The translations under genes and the position numbers were made by a program. Source: Clostridiales bacterium (GTDB lineage: Bacteria > Bacillota > Clostridia > Oscillospirales > Oscillospiraceae). Taken from it: a stretch of DNA of 6,470 nt. Below are positions 1 through 5,356 of this stretch, in pieces. The stretch covers positions 1 through 6,470 of the forward strand of contig PITX01000080.1 in the NCBI GenBank assembly GCA_017577345.1, in the 5' to 3' direction. The stretch's first letter is position 1. Every line of letters starts with the position of its first letter. The notes under the pieces were generated by a model. The model did not search any database. It was not told the DNA's origin and saw only the letters and a program-made list of their open reading frames with translations.

Positions 1-51
1 ATTCCGCCCTCGATTTTTTCGACCGCTGCCACTCCTTTTTGCTCGCTGTTT

Positions 52-64
52 CCGCCACTGGCGG
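52..64. repeat. Short GC-rich palindrome in gene-free left edge
   Basis: CCGCCA (52-57) and TGGCGG (59-64) are perfect inverted arms around a single C. The palindrome is flanked by two direct copies of GCTCGC (41-46 and 65-70). The stretch 1-103 shows no gene with a start codon and ribosome binding site on either strand. Its palindromic, low-complexity look suggests an intergenic dispersed repeat, but no second copy is visible here, so this is an inference only. Confidence 0.35.
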
Positions 65-103
65 CGCTCGCAAACGTCCTATCTTCCGAACTTTTTGACA
101 GCC

Positions 104-140
104 TGTCAGCGTGTCGAAAAGGGTTTTCGACACGCTGACA
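104..140. repeat. Perfect 17-bp inverted repeat with 3-nt loop
   Basis: The left arm (104-120, starting TGTCAGCG and ending CGAAAA) is exactly complementary to the right arm (124-140, starting TTTTCG and ending CGCTGACA) around a GGG loop. As RNA it would form a very stable hairpin from either strand. Neither side is followed by a T-run, so it is not a normal intrinsic terminator. It abuts the terminator hairpin at 140-168 and follows a smaller competing palindrome, TGACA-gcc-TGTCA (96-108). It could be a dispersed palindromic repeat, a transcript 3'-end protector or an arm pair from a miniature element; the sequence alone does not decide. Confidence 0.75.
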
Positions 141-168
141 AAACCGCACCTTTTTCAGGTGCGGTTTT
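140..168 (-). terminator. Intrinsic terminator of the adenosylhomocysteinase gene
   Basis: A 12-bp perfect stem (140-151 with 157-168, core CCGCACC/GGTGCGG) encloses a 5-nt loop. It begins 3 nt past the TAA stop of the minus-strand hydrolase gene. Read on the minus strand, the stem ends in TTTT. Read on the plus strand it also ends in TTTTT, so it can work in both directions and may stop transcription entering from the left as well. Confidence 0.85.
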
Positions 169-171
169 TGG

Positions 172-1416
172 TTAGACCTTCCAGCCGGAAAGATATGCTT
201 CCTGTTCGGGGGTGAGGACATCAATTTTGAAGCCTGCGCCGTTCAGCTTCAGACGGGAAACCTCGTCGTCGATCGCCTTCGGGACTTCATAGACTTGCTT
301 TTCCAGCCCGGCACCGTGCTTGAGCATATATTCAAGCGACAGCGCCTGCACGGCAAAGCTTGTGTCCATGATCTCCGCCGGATGTCCGTTTCCGGAGGCA
401 AGGTTGACCAGTCTGCCCTCTGCAAGCAGGTTGAGAATTCTGCCGTCCGGCAGCTCGTAGCCGATGATGTCATTGCGGCGCTTAAACACGCGCACTGCCA
501 TCTGCTCCAGTTCTTCCCCGTTGACCTCCACATTGAAGTGACCGGCGTTGGAGAGGAAAGCGTTGTTTTTCATGACTGCAAAGTGGCGGCGGGTAATGAC
601 ATCACGGCAGCCGGTCATCGTAACAAAAATATCTCCCTGCGGCGCAGCCTCATCCATCGGCATGACGCGGCAGCCGTCCATAGACGCCTCCAGTGCCTTG
701 ATGGGGTCAATTTCCGTCACAATGACATTCGCGCCCATGCCTTTGGCACGCATGGCTACGCCGCGTCCGCAATAGCCGTAGCCCGCGACAACGACGGTCT
801 TTCCTGCCACGAGGAGATTGGTCGTGTGCATGATGGAATCCCAGACGGACTGACCCGTACCGTACTTGTTATCGTAAAAATGCTTGCACTTTGCATCGTT
901 GACATTCATCATCGGGAACGGCAGAAGTCCCTCTTTTGCACGCGCATACAGGCGGTGGATACCTGTCGTTGTTTCCTCGGCACCGCCGATGATCTTATCG
1001 CCCAATGCCGCATATTCTCCGCTGAGGAGGTCTAAAAGGTCGCCGCCGTCGTCAATAATCAGATCGGGGTGGCAGGACAGTGCCTCCACCAGAAGCTGCT
1101 GATACTCCTCTGAGTTAACGCCGTGCATCGCATAGGTCTCCACACCCATGGATGCAAGACCTGCCGCGACATCGTCCTGCGTGGAAAGCGGATTGCAGCC
1201 GGTCGCGTGGACCTCCGCACCGCCTGCGGCGAGGCACAGTGCTAAAAAGGCGGTCTTCGCCTCCATGTGGATGGAAATTGTGATTTTCTTTCCGGCAAAG
1301 GGCTTTTCGCGCTCAAAGCGCTCGCGGATCGCAACCAGAGCGGGCATAAAATCGCGCACCCATTCGATTTTCATTCTGCCGTACGCGGCAAGGGATGTAT
1401 CTCTGACATGGCTCAT
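172..1416 (-). CDS. ahcY: Adenosylhomocysteinase, short archaeal/Thermotoga-type (SAH or SIH hydrolase)
   Basis: Cytosolic NAD-dependent hydrolase that splits S-adenosylhomocysteine, the product inhibitor of methyltransferases, into homocysteine and a nucleoside. The 414-residue protein has the family landmarks: His50 in IHMEAKT, CN-x-x-STQD (74-81), DDGGD (122-126), EETTTG (147-152), the catalytic Lys178/Asp182/Asn183 set, the NAD-binding loop GYGYCG (212-217) with Glu235, SNAGHF (289-294) and NGHPAEIMD (343-351). It lacks the internal insertion of the roughly 470-residue bacterial enzymes and the C-terminal Lys/Tyr tail of the human type, ending in LTPEQEAYLSGWKV as archaeal and Thermotoga relatives do. 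Start chosen at 1416 because GGAGG (1425-1429) lies 8 nt upstream; an in-frame ATG at 1473 lies on top of the promoter -35 box. Two residues that contact adenine in the human enzyme (Thr57, Glu59) are Glu52 and Lys54 here, so S-inosylhomocysteine is a possible substrate. The family call is firm; the exact substrate is not. Confidence 0.95.
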   Translation of the reverse strand: MSHVRDTSLAAYGRMKIEWVRDFMPALVAIRERFEREKPFAGKKITISIHMEAKTAFLALCLAAGGAEVHATGCNPLSTQDDVAAGLASMGVETYAMHGVNSEEYQQLLVEALSCHPDLIIDDGGDLLDLLSGEYAALGDKIIGGAEETTTGIHRLYARAKEGLLPFPMMNVNDAKCKHFYDNKYGTGQSVWDSIMHTTNLLVAGKTVVVAGYGYCGRGVAMRAKGMGANVIVTEIDPIKALEASMDGCRVMPMDEAAPQGDIFVTMTGCRDVITRRHFAVMKNNAFLSNAGHFNVEVNGEELEQMAVRVFKRRNDIIGYELPDGRILNLLAEGRLVNLASGNGHPAEIMDTSFAVQALSLEYMLKHGAGLEKQVYEVPKAIDDEVSRLKLNGAGFKIDVLTPEQEAYLSGWKV

Positions 1417-1424
1417 GGTAATAA

Positions 1425-1429
1425 CCTCC
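1425..1429 (-). promoter_or_regulatory. Ribosome binding site that fixes the ahcY start
   Basis: On the minus strand GGAGG sits 8 nt before the ATG at 1416. No comparable site precedes the in-frame upstream ATGs (1473 and 1449), which supports the 414-residue product. Confidence 0.85.
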
Positions 1430-1444
1430 GAAATTTCTTTGCAT

Positions 1445-1473
1445 ATCATACCATATCTGCCGTAAATTTTCAA
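1445..1473 (-). promoter_or_regulatory. Sigma-A-type promoter for ahcY, extended -10
   Basis: On the minus strand TTGAAA (1473-1468) is followed after exactly 17 nt by TATGAT (1450-1445), preceded by TGG, which fits the extended -10 form TGn. Transcription should begin near 1438, leaving a leader of about 22 nt. That is too short for a SAM or SAH riboswitch, so none is expected to control this gene. Confidence 0.8.
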
Positions 1474-1501
1474 TCACCGAACAAAATTCAAAGAAAGTTT
1501 A

Positions 1502-1530
1502 TAGACAAGCACCGCCAAATCCGTTACAAT
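1502..1530 (+). promoter_or_regulatory. Sigma-A-type promoter for the rhomboid-like gene
   Basis: TAGACA (1502-1507) and TACAAT (1525-1530) are separated by 17 nt. The start of transcription should fall near 1537, giving a leader of only about 19 nt that already contains the ribosome binding site. It is back to back with the ahcY promoter, with 28 bp between the two -35 boxes. No clear operator palindrome is visible between them. Confidence 0.75.
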
Positions 1531-1541
1531 AGAACTATTCC

Positions 1542-1549
1542 AAAGGAGG
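1542..1549 (+). promoter_or_regulatory. Strong ribosome binding site of the rhomboid-like gene
   Basis: AAAGGAGG ends 6 nt before the ATG at 1556, the optimal arrangement. It fixes the start of the membrane protein. Confidence 0.85.
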
Positions 1550-1555
1550 AATTCT

Positions 1556-2476
1556 ATGGGCAATCTGAAACGCAACGCAAACCGCTTCCTGTTCAAACAC
1601 CGTAACAAGGGCATCCCGAATCTTTTGCTGTATATCAGCATTGGAAATCTCGTTGTCTATGTTATCTCTCTGATTATGGGGTTCAAGGGTGTCAATGTTT
1701 CAGCACTTTTGGACTTTGACGCCGCAAGCATCTTGTCCGGGCAGGTCTGGCGGCTGTTTACCTTCCCGTTTACCTACATCTTTGACTATTCCTACCTGTT
1801 CTTCAAGGTTATTGCACTGTACTTCTATTACTGGATCGGTAAGGTACTGGAGAACAACTGGGGAACGCTCAAGCTCAATCTGTTTTATTTCTGCGGACTG
1901 CTGCTGATGGATATTGCAGGAGTATTGCTGTATGTCTTTGCAGGACTTCCTGTTTTGATTTCTGCATCCTACATTAACATGTCGCTTTTCCTCGCCGTTG
2001 CGACGCTGATTCCGGAACAGAGGGTCCTGCTGTTTATGATCATCCCGATCAAAATGCGTTGGATGGCACTGGTCGATATTGCGCTGACTGTCTACAGCAT
2101 CATCCGTTCGGTAAGCGTTTTCTCTGTGCTCGGCGGTAGTATGGTCTGGTATGCGCTGATCGTTTTCGGCACTGCGCCGCTGATCTCGCTGATCAATTAT
2201 CTGCTCTTCTTCGGACGGGATGTAAAAAATCTGTTCGGCTCGCGCCGCATCTATCAGAAGCGACCGAAAAAGCCGAAGCCGGAAGCAGCACCCAATCCCG
2301 ACTGGGCAAAAAACTACCGCAGTGCCTCCGGCGAAAAACCGTATCGCCACAAATGCACGGTCTGTGGCAGGACGGATACCGATTGTCCCGATCTGGAATT
2401 CCGCTATTGCTCCAAATGCGCCGGATATTTCTGCTACTGCATCGACCATATCAACAATCATACACATATACAATAG
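1556..2476 (+). CDS. Rhomboid-like membrane protein without catalytic residues, Cys/His-rich tail
   Basis: A 306-residue protein with a short basic N-terminus, five or six hydrophobic segments (roughly 21-42, 64-98, 105-130, 133-150, 157-180 and 196-219), a basic Lys/Pro linker (230-243) and a C-terminal putative zinc-binding module. Rhomboid-fold marks are visible: WRLFTFPF (65-72) resembles the L1-loop motif, and IGKVLENNWG (94-103) matches the Gly-x-x-Leu-Glu-x-x-x-Gly pattern of helix 2. The protease Gly-x-Ser-Gly is absent; the equivalent region reads SASYINMSLF (136-145), and no His-x-x-Gly-x-x-x-Gly is present in the last helix, so proteolysis is unlikely. The tail has CxxC (267-270), Cys277, CxxC (285-288), CxC (293-295) and His298, His302 and His304, enough ligands for one or two zinc ions, probably on the cytoplasmic side. 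The gene is transcribed alone between its own promoter and a terminator. The role is unknown; a scaffold or client-binding pseudoprotease is an inference. Confidence 0.8.
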   Translation: MGNLKRNANRFLFKHRNKGIPNLLLYISIGNLVVYVISLIMGFKGVNVSALLDFDAASILSGQVWRLFTFPFTYIFDYSYLFFKVIALYFYYWIGKVLENNWGTLKLNLFYFCGLLLMDIAGVLLYVFAGLPVLISASYINMSLFLAVATLIPEQRVLLFMIIPIKMRWMALVDIALTVYSIIRSVSVFSVLGGSMVWYALIVFGTAPLISLINYLLFFGRDVKNLFGSRRIYQKRPKKPKPEAAPNPDWAKNYRSASGEKPYRHKCTVCGRTDTDCPDLEFRYCSKCAGYFCYCIDHINNHTHIQ

Positions 2477-2484
2477 GCTGAAAA

Positions 2485-2511
2485 CCGGGTCAGGCATCTT
2501 GCCTGACCCGG
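2485..2511. terminator. Bidirectional terminator between convergent genes
   Basis: An 11-bp perfect stem, CCGGGTCAGGC (2485-2495) and GCCTGACCCGG (2501-2511), encloses an ATCTT loop. On the minus strand TTTT follows the stem directly, making a canonical terminator for udk, whose stop codon is 8 nt away. On the plus strand the T-run (2518-2521) is 6 nt past the stem, so termination of the rhomboid-like gene may be weaker. Confidence 0.85.
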
Positions 2512-2519
2512 GTCATGTT

Positions 2520-3143
2520 TTATTCTTCAAGATCGATATGCCGTTGGATCCGGTCAATGATCATTTCCAATGCGACCAGGTTTTTGCCGCCCTCCAGAAC
2601 AACAACATCCGCGTTCTTTTTGCTCGGCTCAACAAACTGCTCATGCATGGGTTTGACCGTTGCGAGATACTGGCTCAAAACGGACTCCAGACTTCTGCCG
2701 CGCTTTGCGACATCTCGCCGAATTCTTCGGATCAGACGGACATCCGCGTCCGTATCGACGAAAATCTTGATATCCATCTGAGAGCAAAGCACCTTGTTTT
2801 CAAAAATCAGAATTCCTTCGACCAAAATGACCTTGCGCGGCTCAATGCGAGTTGTTTCCTTGCAGCGCGAATAGGTCGTGTAGTCGTAAATCGGACATTC
2901 GACCGAGTTTCCCGCCTTGAGCTGGCGAAGATGCTCGATCATCATATCCGTATCGAAAGCATCGGGATGGTCGTAGTTTACCTTTTGCCGTTCCTCGATG
3001 CTGAGCTCTTCATAGGGACGGTAATAATTATCATGGCTGAGTACAGTCACATCATCCCGGAAGCGGGCAATCAGATTTTTCATCAGGGTCGTCTTGCCGC
3101 TGCCGGAGCCGCCTGCAATGCCGATGACAATAATCTTAGACAT
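2520..3143 (-). CDS. udk: Uridine/cytidine kinase, possibly cytidine-preferring
   Basis: Cytosolic P-loop kinase of pyrimidine salvage, which phosphorylates uridine and/or cytidine to UMP/CMP using ATP or GTP. The 207-residue length matches bacterial Udk. Visible motifs are the Walker A loop GIAGGSGSGKTT (8-19), the catalytic Asp38 in SHDNYY, YDHPDAFD (57-64), PIYDYTTYSR (84-93), LVEGILIF at the Walker B strand, and RRIRRDVAKRGRS in the lid. GGAGG (3151-3155) lies 7 nt before the start. At position 91 a Tyr replaces the His found in the E. coli, B. subtilis and human enzymes (human His117), which contacts the base. Tyr at this site (Tyr93) restricts the Thermus thermophilus enzyme to cytidine. 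The gene lies 101 bp downstream of a nucleoside-type ABC operon on the same strand, with no convincing promoter of its own in the gap, so read-through from that operon is possible. Confidence 0.95.
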   Translation of the reverse strand: MSKIIVIGIAGGSGSGKTTLMKNLIARFRDDVTVLSHDNYYRPYEELSIEERQKVNYDHPDAFDTDMMIEHLRQLKAGNSVECPIYDYTTYSRCKETTRIEPRKVILVEGILIFENKVLCSQMDIKIFVDTDADVRLIRRIRRDVAKRGRSLESVLSQYLATVKPMHEQFVEPSKKNADVVVLEGGKNLVALEMIIDRIQRHIDLEE

Positions 3144-3192
3144 TTTCTTTCCTCCGTGTGGGGTGGGTCTTGCTTGTAAATTTTCCTATGAA

Positions 3193-3235
3193 CAGTCATT
3201 GTCCTATCCCCGCAATGGGGATAGGACAATGCTGT
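3193..3235 (-). other. Large intergenic hairpin between the ABC operon and udk
   Basis: CATTGTCCTATCCCC (3197-3211) pairs perfectly with GGGGATAGGACAATG (3217-3231) around a GCAAT loop. With one bulged base (3196), ACAG/CTGT adds four more pairs outward. It starts 10 nt past the stop codon of the last ABC permease. On the minus strand no T-run follows, so it is not a standard intrinsic terminator. It may be a partial terminator, or an mRNA 3'-end stabiliser that sets different expression for the transporter and udk. No good sigma-A promoter was found in the rest of the gap (3144-3192). Confidence 0.65.
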
Positions 3236-3244
3236 AATTGAGTT

Positions 3245-4204
3245 TTATCTCTGTCCTTTGTCGTAAGGAATGCCTTCTGCCTTCGGTGCTCTGGACTTCT
3301 TGGAAGTGAAGGCCAGAACGATCAGGGAGACGATGTAAGGCAGCATATTGTAGATTGCGCTCGGCAGCTCCAAATTGGCAAGGAACGGGATGCCCGCGTG
3401 GACATTGCCCAGTGCGCGGAACAGGCCGAACAGCAAGGCGGCACCGCCGATCTTGATCGGATCCCAAGCGCCGAAGATCATAACAGCCAGAGAGAGGAAG
3501 CCGAAGCCTGCAACGCCGTTTTCAAACTTCCACAGGGAAACGCCGACGGTGATATAGGTGATGCCGCCGAGGCCGCCCAGCAAGCCGGAGATCAGAACAC
3601 CGGCATAGCGCATGCGGAAAACATTGATACCGACAGAGTCGGCAGCCTGCGGATGTTCGCCGCAAGCACGCAGACGCAGACCGAAGCGGGTCTTGTAGAG
3701 CAGGATAATGGATACGACCAGAAGGATCGCAGCCAAAACCAGGAACCAGTTCAGCTCGAAGGAGCCGATATTGGAGATGAATGCCTTCTTCTGATCAAAA
3801 TACATGATTTCGGAAGAATGGTCGTCGGGATTTGCGGCGGTGTTCATAGACTTGACGATAACCGTTGCAGCCGCAGTGCCCAGAAGGTTCATTGCTGTAC
3901 CGACAATGGTCTGGTCAGCCTTGAAGTTGATACATGCTACTGCCAGCAGCAGTGAGAAGAGAACGCCGGCCGCGACACTTGCGAGGGCAACCATGCCGAA
4001 CATGCCAAAGCGGGTGGCAAAGGTCGCTGTCGCATTGTCATAGGGCATAAAGCGCATTACCAGTGCGCCGCCGAGGGCGCCGATAACCATGATGCCTTCC
4101 AGGCCGATGTTGATAACGCCGGAGTGCTCGGAGAAGCAGCCGCCCAATGCAACCAAAAGCAGAACGGCAGCAAAAATGAGTGTGTACTGTAACAGTAAGA
4201 TCAT
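3245..4204 (-). CDS. nupQ: Nucleoside-type ABC transporter permease 2 (NupQ/YufQ-like)
   Basis: Integral membrane subunit of a BMP-linked nucleoside importer, of the permease family that includes RbsC and NupQ. Its 319 residues are in the usual range for NupQ-type subunits. It is mostly hydrophobic, with about eight to ten predicted membrane segments. The family signature SEHSGVINIGLEG (25-37) is present, as is the cytoplasmic coupling stretch TRFGLRLRACGEHPQAAD (172-189), the counterpart of the EAA loop that docks on the ATPase. A polar loop (121-140) probably faces outside. Its ATG shares one base with the TAA of the upstream permease (TAATG), and AAGGAGG (4220-4214) inside the end of that gene lies 9 nt upstream, so translation is probably coupled. 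Nucleoside specificity comes from family resemblance; simple-sugar relatives cannot be fully excluded. Confidence 0.9.
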   Translation of the reverse strand: MILLLQYTLIFAAVLLLVALGGCFSEHSGVINIGLEGIMVIGALGGALVMRFMPYDNATATFATRFGMFGMVALASVAAGVLFSLLLAVACINFKADQTIVGTAMNLLGTAAATVIVKSMNTAANPDDHSSEIMYFDQKKAFISNIGSFELNWFLVLAAILLVVSIILLYKTRFGLRLRACGEHPQAADSVGINVFRMRYAGVLISGLLGGLGGITYITVGVSLWKFENGVAGFGFLSLAVMIFGAWDPIKIGGAALLFGLFRALGNVHAGIPFLANLELPSAIYNMLPYIVSLIVLAFTSKKSRAPKAEGIPYDKGQR

Positions 4205-5355
4205 TATTTATTGCCTCCTTCCTCAGTCGCTTCAGCAAGTGCAGCCTTTTCCCTCTGGATGCGCTTTTCCTCACGCTTGTCCAGAACTCTGTTCAGGAAG
4301 CCCTTGAAGAAGAGAACGAAGCCGCACAGGTAAATGATAACAGCGGAGATAAAGTCAGCAATCTGCGCACAGTAGTGGCTCAAATCGACATTGCCGCCGC
4401 CGAGGGTAATGTGCTGGATGAAATACGAGGAGAAAATTGCGCCGATGGGGCTCAGACCGCCAAGGAACGCGGATGCAATACCGTTAAAGCCCATCGCCGG
4501 AACAGCAGAGGAGTTAACATTCCACTGTTCGAAGTCGGACAGATAGTACAGGCCTGCGCCCAGACCTGCCAGCGCACCGGCAATGAGGAGGGTCAGGATG
4601 ATATTGCGGTTTTCCTTCATGCCGCAGTACTTTGCAGCGTGGAGGTTGTTGCCGGTTGCCTTCAGCTCATAACCGAACTTGGTCTTTTCCAGAATGATCC
4701 AAATTGCGATCGCAACAAGGATGGAAATGGGAATCGCAATCGTCACATACTGGTTGTTGGAGAACAGCTTGTCAAGTCCGAGGGTCGGCAGGATGGAGCT
4801 CTGATGCTCCTTGACCAGACGGAAGGTGTCCTTACCGGTCGGATCCATGCCGGGCTTCAGAAGAATATTGGTGGCATAGAGGCTGATCCAGTTGAGCATG
4901 ATACCGGAGATAACGACATTGACATTGCAGTATGCACGAAGTGCACCGCAGATCGCACCGGAAATTGCACCTGCTGCTACAGCAGCGAGGAGGCAGACAT
5001 ACCAGGGCAGACCCGGCATCAGTGCGCAGTACAGACCGGCAGCCGCGCCGATAACATACTGACCGGCAGCGCCGATATTGAACTGACCGACCTTGTATGC
5101 AAACAGAATGGACAGGGAGCACAGCAGCAGCGGTGCAGTCTTGACCAGAGTGTTGCCGAAATATTTCAGACGGGCAGCCCCGGTGGGATACTTGAAGAAG
5201 TTCTTCAGGACGCCGAGGATGGCATCGAATGCGCCTTCGGCATTGATAATGAGCAGAGCAAGATAGCCGATCAAGAGGCCGAGGATGATACAGAGCAGAG
5301 AGGAAAGGATTGTCTGGAACCCCGCCTTCTTCAACAGAGGAGTACGCTGCTTCAT
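4204..5355 (-). CDS. nupP: Nucleoside-type ABC transporter permease 1 (NupP/YufP-like)
   Basis: The partner membrane subunit, which forms the translocation channel with the following permease. It has 383 residues: a short basic cytoplasmic N-terminus, a first membrane segment at about 16-37, the family signature FAYKVGQFNIGAAGQY (85-100), and the ATPase-docking loop TKFGYELKATGNNLHAAKY (225-243). A highly charged C-terminal tail (from about 355 on, rich in Lys, Arg and Glu) may form a short coiled helix in the cytoplasm. The ATG comes 1 nt after the TGA of the ATPase gene, and the ribosome binding site GGAGGTGA lies inside the end of that gene. The order ATPase, permease 1, permease 2 matches B. 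subtilis nupOPQ. Confidence 0.9.
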   Translation of the reverse strand: MKQRTPLLKKAGFQTILSSLLCIILGLLIGYLALLIINAEGAFDAILGVLKNFFKYPTGAARLKYFGNTLVKTAPLLLCSLSILFAYKVGQFNIGAAGQYVIGAAAGLYCALMPGLPWYVCLLAAVAAGAISGAICGALRAYCNVNVVISGIMLNWISLYATNILLKPGMDPTGKDTFRLVKEHQSSILPTLGLDKLFSNNQYVTIAIPISILVAIAIWIILEKTKFGYELKATGNNLHAAKYCGMKENRNIILTLLIAGALAGLGAGLYYLSDFEQWNVNSSAVPAMGFNGIASAFLGGLSPIGAIFSSYFIQHITLGGGNVDLSHYCAQIADFISAVIIYLCGFVLFFKGFLNRVLDKREEKRIQREKAALAEATEEGGNK

Positions 5356-5356
5356 A

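Noticed and set aside
1..138. Open frame from the left edge ending in TGA at 136-138, and an open minus-strand frame through the same stretch
   Set aside because: The plus-strand frame ends inside the perfect inverted repeat and gives a low-complexity translation; the minus-strand frame has no start codon with a ribosome binding site. More likely non-coding repeat, although the tail of a gene from the left cannot be fully excluded.
295..1035. Plus-strand open frame antisense to ahcY
   Set aside because: It is a mirror of the hydrolase codons, with a His/Cys/Arg-rich translation of no recognisable family and no ribosome binding site.
1417..1555. SAM or SAH riboswitch, or operator, in the divergent intergenic region
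   Set aside because: The predicted leaders are only about 20 nt on each side, and no long paired structure or clear inverted-repeat operator is visible.
1700..2497. Minus-strand open frame opposite the rhomboid-like gene
   Set aside because: It is antisense to a gene with its own promoter and ribosome binding site, it runs through the terminator hairpin, and its translation has no family features.
2322..3179. Plus-strand open frame spanning the end of the rhomboid-like gene and the antisense of udk
   Set aside because: It crosses a bidirectional terminator and overlaps two well-supported genes in the wrong frame or strand, without a start signal.
3144..3192. Separate sigma-A promoter for udk
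   Set aside because: Only weak partial matches with poor spacing were found on the minus strand; none is good enough to annotate.
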